A stretch of DNA of 44,318 bases, taken from NCBI GenBank assembly GCA_964348185.1, contig CAYGBW010000097.1:1-44318 (forward strand), in the 5' to 3' direction. Position 1 is the first letter of the stretch. Each line of letters begins with the position of its first letter. This document shows positions 1-7,120 of the stretch, piece after piece. The translations under genes were made by a program, and so were the position numbers. Origin of the DNA: CAYGBW01 sp964348185 (GTDB lineage: Bacteria > Desulfobacterota > BSN033 > WVXP01). The notes under the pieces are model-generated. The model saw nothing but the letters and a program-made list of their open reading frames with translations. It ran no database searches and was not told the DNA's origin.

Positions 1-139
1 CCACGGTCTCTGCCCTATCGACATTTCGATCACAGTTTACCACGATATGGGCACCAGCTTCTGCCAATCCCAAGGCGATGCCCCTTCCGATCCCCTGACT
101 CCCGCCCGTCACGATTGCGATCCTGTCTTCAAGCTTCAA
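1..139 (-). CDS. Short-chain dehydrogenase/reductase, N-terminal part (cut by window edge)
   Basis: The visible 46 residues are the N-terminus of a classical SDR oxidoreductase. They show the Rossmann cofactor motif TGGSQGIGRGIA (TGxxxGIG type) at about residues 10-21, then a second beta strand ending in VVNCDRN, where NAD or NADP preference is set. The start is a TTG at 137-139, chosen because a strong ribosome-binding site (GAGGAGGG) lies just upstream and no ATG is available in frame. The rest lies outside the window, so substrate cannot be said; FabG-like 3-oxoacyl reductase or sugar/alcohol dehydrogenase are both possible. It is transcribed divergently from the ROK kinase gene. Confidence 0.8.
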   Translation of the reverse strand, partial: MKLEDRIAIVTGGSQGIGRGIALGLAEAGAHIVVNCDRNVDRAETV

Positions 140-222
140 TTCCTATCACCCTCCTCTGTTCAAACATGAGAACAAGGAATCCGTGAAATGGACCTTCGAT
201 TCTATGAGTCGCTGCCATCTGT

Positions 223-249
223 CATCCCCTGACAAGCTCACAGGGGATG
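223..249. repeat. Perfect 9-bp inverted repeat with 9-nt spacer
   Basis: CATCCCCTG (223-231) and CAGGGGATG (241-249) are exact reverse complements separated by 9 bases. No T-run follows on either strand, so it does not look like an intrinsic terminator. Its place between two divergent genes suits an operator or a 5' leader hairpin of the SDR transcript. Confidence 0.6.
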
Positions 250-400
250 CTCATTTGTAAACAGCAAACCGTGTTCCTTAAGGGAAAAAGAACGGCTCAT
301 TCTAGCCTCTATCGATTCGTTGCGTCAACCCTTCGAGCCATTCCTCTCTGTGTCAAGCTCCTTTCTCGTCATCTTTGAACTCTCCACCCTCTTGGTCTCT

Positions 401-450
401 TTATGATCATGGGTTGGATGTGCTATAGTATGGACTCCATGTCCTGGAGT
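401..450 (+). promoter_or_regulatory. Candidate promoter and operator of the ROK kinase gene
   Basis: A -10-like TATAGT (424-429) lies 17 bases after a weak -35-like TTATGA (401-406). The inverted repeat ACTCCA-5-TGGAGT (434-439, 445-450) sits at the expected start of transcription, a common place for a repressor site. The -35 match is poor, so this is a tentative call. Confidence 0.35.
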
Positions 451-474
451 ATGGATGAGGGGAGGTGAGATGCT

Positions 475-1446
475 TTGGAGGATTTCGTTATTGGCGTTGA
501 CCTAGGTGGCACAAATGTCAGACTAGCGGTTGTGAACCTCCAGGGAGCCATGCTGGATCGGATGCATTGTACCGTGGAGAACATCCGGAACAAGGAGGCC
601 GTCCTCAGGGATCTTGCAACGTCTGTCCAAACCTTGGCTCAGCGACGGCCCTCATCAGAGCGCCATCTTCTCGCTGTGGGGATCGGGATTGCCGGTGTGA
701 TCCGACCAGAGGAGGGGATCGTCTCTCAATCACCCCATCTTCCAGAATGGATCGAATTCGATGCCAGGACACCCCTTGAGGAAGCGCTCAGGGTGCCGCT
801 GGCCATTGATAACGATGCCAACTGTTTCGCCTTGGGAGAATACTGGTGGGGAGCAGGCCGAGGCACAGAACACTTCTGTGCCCTTACTCTGGGAACGGGC
901 GTGGGAGGGGGGATTATTCTCGATGGAGAGATATGGAGGGGAGCCGACGGAATGGCTGGTGAGATAGGACACATGATCATCGAGGCGGATGGTCGCCCCT
1001 GTGATTGTGGCAGTCGAGGTTGCTTCGAACAGTACGTCTCAGCTACAGCCATCAAGCAGTTCGCCGTGGAGGCTTTGAGGGACACTGGAGATTCCCTTCT
1101 AAACAAGTGGACGGACAACCTTGAGGAATTCAGTGCTGAAGACGTCTATGAGGCCGCAAAGAAAGGGGATAGATTGGCCCTGGATGTATTCCGGCGAATG
1201 GGTTACTTTCTGGGGATTGGTCTGACAAATCTGATCAACTTTTTCAATGTGGAAATGATCGTCCTTGGGGGAAAGGTCTCGAATGCATGGGAACTCTTCA
1301 TTCCTGAAACCGAAAAAACGATACAGGATCGAGCCTTCAAAGTACCTGCCGGGCGGGCCAAGGTCGTTCAATCCCTTCTTGGGGACAATGGGGGGATCAT
1401 GGGGGCAGCATACTTGGCCCTGAGAAAGGTGGGACGAGTCAATTGA
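475..1446 (+). CDS. ROK-family sugar kinase, probably glucokinase
   Basis: This 323-residue protein belongs to the ROK family, ATP-dependent kinases of glucose, N-acetylmannosamine and related sugars. Seen in the sequence: the N-terminal phosphate-binding motif DLGGTN (residues 9-14), the catalytic region DNDANCFALGEYWWGAG, the ATP-loop LGTGVGGGII, and the ROK zinc-binding motif CDCGSRGCFEQYVS with its three cysteines. There is no N-terminal helix-turn-helix, so it is an enzyme and not a ROK repressor. The start is a TTG at 475, nine bases after GGAGG; the nearby ATG at 470 is out of frame. Its TGA overlaps the TTG start of the next gene (TTGA), so the two are translationally coupled. Glucokinase is the commonest function for this architecture, but substrate is inferred only. 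Confidence 0.85.
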   Translation: MEDFVIGVDLGGTNVRLAVVNLQGAMLDRMHCTVENIRNKEAVLRDLATSVQTLAQRRPSSERHLLAVGIGIAGVIRPEEGIVSQSPHLPEWIEFDARTPLEEALRVPLAIDNDANCFALGEYWWGAGRGTEHFCALTLGTGVGGGIILDGEIWRGADGMAGEIGHMIIEADGRPCDCGSRGCFEQYVSATAIKQFAVEALRDTGDSLLNKWTDNLEEFSAEDVYEAAKKGDRLALDVFRRMGYFLGIGLTNLINFFNVEMIVLGGKVSNAWELFIPETEKTIQDRAFKVPAGRAKVVQSLLGDNGGIMGAAYLALRKVGRVN

Positions 1447-2261
1447 TTCCCTACGACAAACTCTATATCTATGAAATCGACGGTATGATCGACCCGGTGG
1501 ACACGGAGTGTCCTGCCCATTACATGGGAGCGTGGTGGGAGGGAGACCACGCTTTTCTGTTTTTCTCCCACCCGGGAGAAGCGGCGATCCAATCCATTCT
1601 GAAGGGTAACCCATCCCTTCATTTAATCGACCGGCACATTATTGACTATCGCGACTGGCAAGCTGGAGATGAAATCGGTCCCTTTCGCGTTGGAAAAATG
1701 GTATTTATCCCACCCTGGGAGGACGTGACCCCATCGGTCGATGAAATCCCTATCCTCCTCGATCCCTCCGTGGTATTTGGAACCGGCCTCCACCCGACGA
1801 CCCGGAGCTGTTTGGAGGCCATCTGGAAAGTCTATCAGAATGATCGGCCGCAAACGGTCCTTGACCTGGGAACGGGAACAGGGATTCTGGCCCTGGCCTG
1901 CGCCAAGCTCGGTGCCCAACGGGTCTTGGCTGTTGACTCCAACCCCCTCGCTCTCAAGACGGCCAGGAGAAACGTGAGACTAAACGGTGAGGAAGGACGG
2001 ATTGAGGTCATGGGGGGAAAGGCGGAAGACTTCATCGGGCAGCGGGGAAATCTGCTCTGTTGCAACCTCCATGGTCAGGTTCTCGATCAATTATTGAGCA
2101 CCGAGGCTTTCTTCCAGAAACGGTGGAGCATCCTCTCAGGTTTCTTTGAGAGGGAGGCCAAAGGGATTGTACAGAGACTTCAGAGGGGAGGGGTAAACGT
2201 GGAGATTATTCCCTGCCATGGGCCATGGCAAACCATTTTGGGGTTCAACCCGCCCTCCTAG
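1443..2261 (+). CDS. prmA: PrmA-family methyltransferase (ribosomal protein L11 methyltransferase-like)
   Basis: A SAM-dependent class I methyltransferase of 272 residues resembling PrmA, which methylates ribosomal protein L11. The SAM-binding motif I is VLDLGTGTGILALACAKLGA, followed by the acidic strand-2 end AVDSNPLALKTARRNV. The preceding segment DPSVVFGTGLHPTTRSCLEA is the characteristic PrmA stretch (family form: AFGTGxHxTT). The post-I catalytic segment reads LLCCNLHGQVLDQLL, where typical PrmA has a N-[IL] motif in the same place. The start is TTG at 1443, overlapping the stop of the kinase gene by four bases. It is a little shorter than E. coli PrmA (about 293 residues) and its N-terminal substrate domain is divergent, so another protein substrate is possible. 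Confidence 0.8.
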   Translation: MIPYDKLYIYEIDGMIDPVDTECPAHYMGAWWEGDHAFLFFSHPGEAAIQSILKGNPSLHLIDRHIIDYRDWQAGDEIGPFRVGKMVFIPPWEDVTPSVDEIPILLDPSVVFGTGLHPTTRSCLEAIWKVYQNDRPQTVLDLGTGTGILALACAKLGAQRVLAVDSNPLALKTARRNVRLNGEEGRIEVMGGKAEDFIGQRGNLLCCNLHGQVLDQLLSTEAFFQKRWSILSGFFEREAKGIVQRLQRGGVNVEIIPCHGPWQTILGFNPPS

Positions 2262-2362
2262 AGGCCTCTCACGCCGGCGCTCTGCGACAGCGTTATTCAT
2301 GGACGTAACGACGTTGCTGTGATGATTCATGGTATGCTTTGAAATGGGCAAAGACGACTCAC

Positions 2363-2378
2363 CGCAGCGCGCGCTGCG
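2363..2378. repeat. Perfect 16-bp palindrome
   Basis: CGCAGCGCGCGCTGCG reads the same on both strands over 16 bases with no spacer. It could be a protein-binding site, a remnant of a repetitive palindromic element, or part of an untranslated RNA. Nothing in the sequence decides between these. Confidence 0.55.
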
Positions 2379-2445
2379 ACTCTGCGCGAAACAGAGCAAT
2401 TCAGCACCATGGGTATCTAAATTCTCGCTTAGAGATCGCAAGTTG

Positions 2446-2483
2446 ACCCGGGTGAGGCAGGCAGTAGTCCTCTGCGTCCGGGT
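2446..2483. repeat. Two-helix hairpin, candidate structured RNA element
   Basis: ACCCGG (2446-2451) pairs with CCGGGT (2478-2483), and inside it GAGG (2454-2457) pairs with CCTC (2469-2472), leaving an asymmetric internal loop (2 and 5 bases) and an 11-base apical loop. There is no U-tract after it. It may be an RNA element or a chance pairing; no known family is recognised. Confidence 0.35.
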
Positions 2484-2606
2484 ACGATGAAAGCACTTCC
2501 CTCACCCTTCGCCGAGACTTATCAGCAGGCAGCCTTTTACCCCCCCCTTACTTGGGTTGGGACAACAGCTCACCAAGAGAAAATCAAGAATTCCTGAAAG
2601 GTAACG

Positions 2607-2636
2607 GTTAAAACCAGCGTCCTTTTGTGGTATATT
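2607..2636 (+). promoter_or_regulatory. Candidate promoter of the mla operon
   Basis: TATATT (2631-2636) is a good -10 element; GTTAAA (2607-2612) lies 18 bases before it as a weak -35. Transcription would begin near 2643, leaving a leader of about 60 bases before the ATG at 2704. This also argues against the TTG at 2644 as the start of mlaE. Confidence 0.35.
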
Positions 2637-2703
2637 AGGGTTTTTGGGCATTTGCTGGGAGGCTTTGAAAAACCCTCAGCGAGAAACCGAGAAGAAGCTG
2701 GCC

Positions 2704-3498
2704 ATGGCAGATTTGACCGTGGATTTTCCCCTCGGACTCGTCAGAAAGCTGGGAGTCTTATCGTTGTTCGGTTTGCAACGGATGGGGCGTATGGGCCTCT
2801 TTCTCGTCAAGGTTCTGTTCTACGCCACAACGCCTCCCATCAAGATTTCCAGAGTCCTCAGGCAAATCCGCTTCATTGGACTTCAGTCCACCCTGGTTAT
2901 CTTCCTCACCGGGGCATTCTCTGGAATGGTTCTGGGACTCCAAGGATTCTACACGCTGAATCGGTTCGGATCGGACGCCCTGCTGGGACCCATGGTGGCG
3001 CTTGCCCTTATCAAAGAACTGGGACCCGTCCTCTCGGCCCTGATGGTAACGGGAAGGGCTGGTTCGGCGGTGACTGCGGAAATTGGGATCATGCGAATCA
3101 GCGAGCAGATCGATGCCCTTGAGTTGATGGGGCTTAGCCCTTTTCGATATCTTATCGTGCCGAACCTTTTAGCGGCCGTCGTCGCTCTGCCCCTTCTGAC
3201 CGCTATTTTTGATGTGGTCGGTATTTTCGGCGGCTATCTGGTGGGGGTAAAACTCCTGGGAGTGAGTGGTGGCACCTTTTTTGGCGAGATAGCAAACTAC
3301 GTGGATATGAAAGACGTCTTAGAGGGGATCTATAAGTCGCTCAGTTTCGGTGCCTTGATTACTTGGGTTTGCTGTTATAAGGGTTACTATACAGGATTCG
3401 GGGCTGAAGGTGTCAGCCGAGCGACCACTCAGGCCGTGGTCCTCTCATCGGTATTGATCTTTATTTGGGATTATTTCATGACCTCTATCTTGTTTTGA
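2704..3498 (+). CDS. mlaE: MlaE-type ABC transporter permease (phospholipid transport)
   Basis: A 264-residue inner-membrane permease of the MlaE/YrbE family, which with MlaF and MlaD moves phospholipids between the inner membrane and the periplasmic carrier MlaC. Family landmarks are visible: the segment FSGMVLGLQGFYTLNRFG, the conserved ALIKELGPVLSALMVTGRAGSAVTAEIG, and the following motif EQIDALELMGLSP. Several long hydrophobic segments (around LVIFLTGAF, LLAAVVALPLL, VVLSSVLIFIW) fit a multi-spanning protein. I start it at ATG 2704, preceded by AGAAG, because a promoter-like -10 lies right before the upstream in-frame TTG at 2644; with the TTG it would be 284 residues. mlaF follows eight bases after the stop. 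Confidence 0.93.
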   Translation: MADLTVDFPLGLVRKLGVLSLFGLQRMGRMGLFLVKVLFYATTPPIKISRVLRQIRFIGLQSTLVIFLTGAFSGMVLGLQGFYTLNRFGSDALLGPMVALALIKELGPVLSALMVTGRAGSAVTAEIGIMRISEQIDALELMGLSPFRYLIVPNLLAAVVALPLLTAIFDVVGIFGGYLVGVKLLGVSGGTFFGEIANYVDMKDVLEGIYKSLSFGALITWVCCYKGYYTGFGAEGVSRATTQAVVLSSVLIFIWDYFMTSILF

Positions 3499-3506
3499 GA
3501 GGCGAG

Positions 3507-4319
3507 ATGATTAGGGTTGAAGACCTCCACAAGGCGTTCAACGGATTGGAAGTACTCCGAGGTGTCTCATTCGAGATCGAACGGGGAGAGGTTCTCGCTC
3601 TGATTGGGAGAAGCGGCTACGGCAAGAGTGTTCTCTTAAAGCACATCGCCGGGCTCATGAAGCCTGATCGGGGCCGCGTCCTTGTTGATGGGAGGGATAT
3701 GTCCCGCCTCAGAGGGAGGAATCTTGAAGCTTTGAGGAGTCGTTTCGGTTTTCTCTTTCAGGGTGGGGCCTTGTTCGACTCTCTGACCGTGTTCGAGAAT
3801 GTGGCCTTTCCGTTAAAGGAAAAGACTAAATTGCGTGATCAGGAGGTGAGGGAGAGGGTCCTCTCCGAGCTCGAACAGGTGGATCTCGCCGGGGCCGAGC
3901 AGAAATATCCAGCAGAGATCAGTGGGGGAATGATCAAGCGGGCGGCCCTTGCAAGGGCATTGGTGAGGGAGCCTGAAATCATGCTCTTTGACGAACCCAC
4001 AACCGGCTTGGACCCCATTATTGGCCATACTATTCTCAGCCTTATCGATTCCTGTCACAAACGGCTCCAGTTTACGGGGATCATTGTGACCCACCAGATA
4101 CCCGAGATTTTTGATGTTGTTGACAAGGTGGCCATGCTAGATGATGGAATCATTCGAGCCGTGGGATCTTCGAAGGAGATCATGTTATCACAGGACCGCG
4201 TTGTCCAGGCGTTTATTCGGGGAACCGCTTACGGTCCCCTTCCCTCCCATAATTCCTTTTCCGGTTCACCGGATCAGAGGATGAAAAACGAAATAGAACA
4301 GGAAGACAAGCGGTTCTAA
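3507..4319 (+). CDS. mlaF: MlaF-type ABC transporter ATP-binding protein
   Basis: The cytoplasmic ATPase (270 residues) that powers the Mla lipid transporter. It has a Walker A loop GRSGYGKS, Q-loop region FLFQGGALFDSLTVFENVAFPL, the signature ISGGMIKRAALARAL (the MlaF form of LSGGQ, with GGM), Walker B IMLFDEPTTGLDP and the switch histidine in IIVTHQIPEIF. The start ATG at 3507 has GAGAGGCGAG just before it; the longer in-frame TTG at 3465 would lie inside mlaE. The C-terminal 25 residues are hydrophilic and variable, as is usual. Confidence 0.95.
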   Translation: MIRVEDLHKAFNGLEVLRGVSFEIERGEVLALIGRSGYGKSVLLKHIAGLMKPDRGRVLVDGRDMSRLRGRNLEALRSRFGFLFQGGALFDSLTVFENVAFPLKEKTKLRDQEVRERVLSELEQVDLAGAEQKYPAEISGGMIKRAALARALVREPEIMLFDEPTTGLDPIIGHTILSLIDSCHKRLQFTGIIVTHQIPEIFDVVDKVAMLDDGIIRAVGSSKEIMLSQDRVVQAFIRGTAYGPLPSHNSFSGSPDQRMKNEIEQEDKRF

Positions 4320-4365
4320 GGCTCTGGGACAGAATCTCTGTAACAGGGCGGTCAGCGGGGTAGGG

Positions 4366-4806
4366 ATGAGGAAGTTTAGTCTTGAGCTTTCAGTCGGTTT
4401 GTTTATGATCGTGGGGATCATTTGCTTGGGGTATCTTTCCATCAAACTCGGCAAAATGGAGGTTCTTGGAAATGAGGGATATGAGGTTTATGCCCTCTTT
4501 TCAAACAGCGGAGGACTAAAGACAGGCGCCTCGATCTTGATCGCAGGGGTAGAGGTGGGACGTGTTAAGAGTGTCGCCCTTGAAGACTACCAGGCCCGGG
4601 TTGTCCTGAGTCTCACCTCAAATGTGAAGGTCCAGGAAGACGCCATTGCCTCCATCAAGACCAAGGGGCTAATCGGCGAAAAGTATGTTGAAATCACCCC
4701 GGGAGGATCTGAAGAGATCATCCCACCTGGAGGAAGAATTCGAGATACCCAACCGGCAGTGGATTTGGAACGGCTGATCTCCAACTTCGTTTTTGGAAAG
4801 ATCTGA
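4366..4806 (+). CDS. mlaD: MlaD-type MCE-domain lipid-transport protein
   Basis: A 146-residue membrane-anchored periplasmic protein. Residues about 7-27 form one transmembrane helix (VGLFMIVGIICLGYLSIKLG), followed by a single MCE domain (about 38-120), including the typical LKTGASILIAGVEVGRVKSV and IKTKGLIGEKYVEITPGG. In E. coli MlaD forms a hexameric ring that passes lipid to MlaC. The length is that of a minimal, single-MCE MlaD. The start ATG follows GGGGTAGGG. The gap of 46 bases to mlaF and 21 to mlaC supports one transcript. Confidence 0.95.
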   Translation: MRKFSLELSVGLFMIVGIICLGYLSIKLGKMEVLGNEGYEVYALFSNSGGLKTGASILIAGVEVGRVKSVALEDYQARVVLSLTSNVKVQEDAIASIKTKGLIGEKYVEITPGGSEEIIPPGGRIRDTQPAVDLERLISNFVFGKI

Positions 4807-4827
4807 TGTTTTCACAGGGAGGGCTTC

Positions 4828-5430
4828 ATGAGCCGAGCAATTTTCTTTCGAGGAACGGTCTTTCTCCTTTTGGTTCTGGGAGGTTCTGTTCAGTCCATGG
4901 CGGGGGAAGCGACAGAACAGATCAAGCAGACGACGGATAAGTTGATCGCAGTCCTGACTGATCCGGCCCTAAAGGAGCCTGCCCGGGCTCAAGAGAGAAG
5001 GAAACTGATTCGAAAGACAGTGGATGAACGATTCGATTGGGAGGAAATGGCTCGGCGATCCCTGGCAAGATACTGGGCCCAGAGAACGGAGAAGGAAAAA
5101 GTCGAGTTTGTCTCCCTTTTCAGCGATTTGCTGGAGAGGACGTATATGGACAAAGTCGAGGACTATTCTGGGGAGCAGGTTATCTATGAAGAAGAGAGGG
5201 TTGATGGGGACTATGGGATTGTCAGGGTCAAGATCCTGACCAAAAGGGCCACCGAGATTTCCGCAGAATACCGGGTAAAGCGGAAAGAGGATACCTGGTC
5301 TATTTATGATGTATCGATTGAGGGGGTCAGTCTGGTCAACAACTATCGGACACAGTTCAATAGTATTATTCTGAAATCATCCTATCGAAACCTCATCAAA
5401 ATGCTGAATGCCAAGCTCGCCCAGGATTGA
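4828..5430 (+). CDS. mlaC: MlaC-type periplasmic phospholipid carrier
   Basis: A 200-residue secreted protein of the MlaC (Ttg2D) family that ferries phospholipids between the outer-membrane MlaA complex and the inner-membrane MlaFED complex. It begins with a signal peptide (hydrophobic core AIFFRGTVFLLLVLGGSV, likely cut after SMA-G). The mature part shows the family pattern: an early KLIAVLTDPAL helix, RFDWEEMARRSLARYWAQRT, then FVSLFSDLLERTYMDKVEDY, and the late segment WSIYDVSIEGVSLVNNYRTQFNSI, which lines the lipid pocket in known structures. The start ATG follows GGGAGGGCTTC. The stop region touches possible upstream starts of mlaA. Confidence 0.95.
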   Translation: MSRAIFFRGTVFLLLVLGGSVQSMAGEATEQIKQTTDKLIAVLTDPALKEPARAQERRKLIRKTVDERFDWEEMARRSLARYWAQRTEKEKVEFVSLFSDLLERTYMDKVEDYSGEQVIYEEERVDGDYGIVRVKILTKRATEISAEYRVKRKEDTWSIYDVSIEGVSLVNNYRTQFNSIILKSSYRNLIKMLNAKLAQD

Positions 5431-5525
5431 TTCTCGTTACTGCTGGGATAGGTTGGTTCCCGGGCTCTCGGTGTCCAATGGGCAAACGATCCTCAAGGAA
5501 ACTACCCAATTTGCTAAGGGGAGAC

Positions 5526-6329
5526 GTGAAAGTCTCGTGTTTCGTGTTTGTGCTTACCATCCTCGGGCTAACCTCTCATTCCGCTCTGGGTCATTCTGGT
5601 CCTCTGCCCTCTCCGCCTCCAGCAGAGGACTCCTTCTCTATTCTACAAATGGCCGAAGGCCTTCAGGTCTCAGAAGGAGAACGAGATCTCGACACCCTCA
5701 GTTCCGAGGAGCCTATCAAGACCATCGCCGACCCTCTGGAGTCCATCAATCGGCTTTCTTTTCATTTCAACGACAGGCTCTATTTCTGGGTCCTTAAACC
5801 CGTGGCCTCTGGGTACGCGATAATCGTCCCTGAGCCCATCAGGGTGGGGGTGCGCAACTTCTTCTCCAACGTGGCCGCTCCGATTCGTGTGGCCAATTGT
5901 CTGTTACAGTTGAATTTCAAGGGGGCGGGCACCGAAACCGTGCGCTTTTTCGTAAACACCACCCTCGGTGTGGTAGGATTTGTTGATGCGGCGAAGAGAG
6001 AATTCAACATCGACAAACAGGGGGAGGATTTTGGTCAGACCTTGGGATTCTACGGGATAGGACCGGTCTTCTATATCAATTGGCCCATTTTGGGCCCCTC
6101 GAGTCTGCGCGACACGGTAGGTTTTGTGGGCGACTTCTTTCTCAATCCCTGGAACTATCTGGTCCGATTCCCCGTACTCTTCACGGTCGCCATCGGCACG
6201 CTCGACCGGATCAACGGGACCTCCCTGGTTATTGGAGAGTACGAAGACCTCAAGAGAGCCGCCCTCGATCCTTACGTCGCTATGAGAGACGCCTATTACC
6301 AGGTCCGCCAGAAAAGGATAGAGGAATGA
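5526..6329 (+). CDS. mlaA: MlaA (VacJ)-family outer-membrane lipid-asymmetry protein, no lipobox
   Basis: A MlaA/VacJ family protein (267 residues), which removes misplaced phospholipids from the outer leaflet of the outer membrane. Family landmarks: DPLESINRLSFHFNDRLYFWVLKPVA, GVRNFFSNVAAPIRVANCLLQ, RFFVNTTLGVVGFVD and DFGQTLGFYGIGPVFYINWPILGPSSLRDTVG. I chose the GTG at 5526, preceded at ideal spacing by AAGGGGAG, giving a signal peptide (KVSCFVFVLTILGLTSHSALG). In-frame starts further up (TTG 5427, ATG 5478) would put a long hydrophilic leader before the signal. E. coli MlaA is a lipoprotein; here no cysteine sits at the end of the hydrophobic stretch, so the protein may be processed by signal peptidase I. 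The C-terminus ends soon after the MlaA core. Confidence 0.9.
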   Translation: MKVSCFVFVLTILGLTSHSALGHSGPLPSPPPAEDSFSILQMAEGLQVSEGERDLDTLSSEEPIKTIADPLESINRLSFHFNDRLYFWVLKPVASGYAIIVPEPIRVGVRNFFSNVAAPIRVANCLLQLNFKGAGTETVRFFVNTTLGVVGFVDAAKREFNIDKQGEDFGQTLGFYGIGPVFYINWPILGPSSLRDTVGFVGDFFLNPWNYLVRFPVLFTVAIGTLDRINGTSLVIGEYEDLKRAALDPYVAMRDAYYQVRQKRIEE

Positions 6330-6486
6330 AAGAGAATTTCTGACGAAAAATGGCAGGTCATTACACCTTTGAAATTCTGGTTACACTCCTGTTCCTCCTG
6401 TGCACTGGAAGTCAAAGAAACCAGCATGGGAGAACTTCTAGAGGAGGAACTCTGCTGAGAGACCGTGGATCAGTTTTGCCTTCAAA

Positions 6487-6542
6487 CGATTTTCATGATA
6501 TTTCGCTTCTTTTCTTCGATTTTCATCGAATTTCGCTATACC
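6487..6542 (+). promoter_or_regulatory. Pair of 21-bp direct repeats next to a -10-like element upstream of the PilZ gene
   Basis: Two 21-base copies (6487-6507 and 6517-6537) match at 18 of 21 positions and are offset by exactly 30 bases, about three helical turns. The second copy contains the inverted repeat TTCGAT-TTTC-ATCGAA (6515-6530). A -10-like TATACC begins at 6537, directly at the end of the second copy. The spacing suggests two protein dimers binding the same DNA face to control the PilZ gene. Confidence 0.4.
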
Positions 6543-6609
6543 CGTAGTGGTATGGAACTTGCGTGATCGTTCCCTGGGACAGCAACCTCGCTGCGTAGAA
6601 AGGAGACCT

Positions 6610-7104
6610 ATGAGACCGAGACGATGGACCGGCCGGCTCAGATGCCTCAATTGCGGATCTGTTGTCCACTGGACGCACTTTCAATGCGATATCTGTGGCC
6701 AAAACCCTAGGGAAAACGAGCGGGTCACCGACATGTTCAGGTACAAACAGTCTACGATATCGGAAATCACGGACCGGAGAAAATACCCGCGATATGATGT
6801 TCAGGGAAAGGTCATTCTCAATCGGCTTTTCCGGGGGGAGTTAGTCGACCTGTGCCAGAGAGGAGCGAAACTCAAGACCCTCCAGCAGTTGCTTCGCGAT
6901 GAGGTGGTCCATCTGGCTTTTGCCATCAACGGCATTCCAATCCAGGTCAAGGCCAGGGTTGTCCATGTGAAGAAGGGGGTCATTGACGAAAGATTCACCT
7001 TGGGCGTCTCTTTCGAAGATATTCCCACAGACCAGAGTGAGATCTTGATCCATCACCTGGAAAAGATCGCGAAAGAGAACCCGAGACCCCGGTATTCTGC
7101 CTGA
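6610..7104 (+). CDS. Zinc-ribbon plus PilZ domain protein
   Basis: A 164-residue soluble protein with two parts. Residues 12-29 form a zinc ribbon (C12, C15, C26, C29). Residues about 55-155 form a PilZ domain, a cyclic-di-GMP receptor fold: the first motif is R57-K-Y-P-R61 (RxxxR) and the second, normally [DN]xSxxG, reads D80-L-C-Q-R-G85 with cysteine in place of serine. Most nucleotide contacts could therefore be kept. The start ATG at 6610 has AAAGGAG upstream; an in-frame GTG at 6547 lacks one. The gene stands alone between mlaA and hdrB; it converges with hdrB with only 16 bases between stops and no clear terminator. Role unknown; a c-di-GMP-dependent adaptor is inferred. Confidence 0.8.
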   Translation: MRPRRWTGRLRCLNCGSVVHWTHFQCDICGQNPRENERVTDMFRYKQSTISEITDRRKYPRYDVQGKVILNRLFRGELVDLCQRGAKLKTLQQLLRDEVVHLAFAINGIPIQVKARVVHVKKGVIDERFTLGVSFEDIPTDQSEILIHHLEKIAKENPRPRYSA

Positions 7105-7120
7105 CATGCTCGGCCAACGG

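Larger units (their letters stand above)
140..474. other. Divergent intergenic region between SDR gene and ROK kinase gene
   Basis: This 335-base stretch has no convincing ORF. It holds a perfect 9-bp inverted repeat (223-249), a candidate promoter for the kinase gene (-10-like TATAGT at 424-429) and a short inverted repeat overlapping the expected transcription start (434-450). Both neighbouring genes point away from it, so their promoters should lie here. Confidence 0.6.
2262..2703. other. Gene-free stretch rich in palindromes and hairpins
   Basis: About 440 bases between prmA and mlaE without a convincing coding region. It holds a perfect 16-bp palindrome (2363-2378), a 5-bp stem right after it (CTCTG 2380-2384 / CAGAG 2392-2396), a 4-bp stem (2278-2292) and a two-helix hairpin (2446-2483). 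The element CTGCGAC occurs twice (near 2282 and 2374). It does not match tRNA, SRP RNA, tmRNA or RNase P landmarks that I know. The right end should carry the mla promoter. Confidence 0.5.

Noticed and set aside
2441..2520. Possible small stable RNA (SRP RNA, RNase P RNA or tRNA) in the prmA-mlaE gap.
   Set aside because: The hairpin is real, but the conserved core sequences of these RNAs were not found on either strand.
6350..6547. ORF of 65 residues on plus between mlaA and the PilZ gene, with a hydrophobic N-terminus (FEILVTLLFLLCTG).
   Set aside because: No ribosome-binding site, composition turns to random basic sequence after the first 25 residues, and it runs through the direct repeats.
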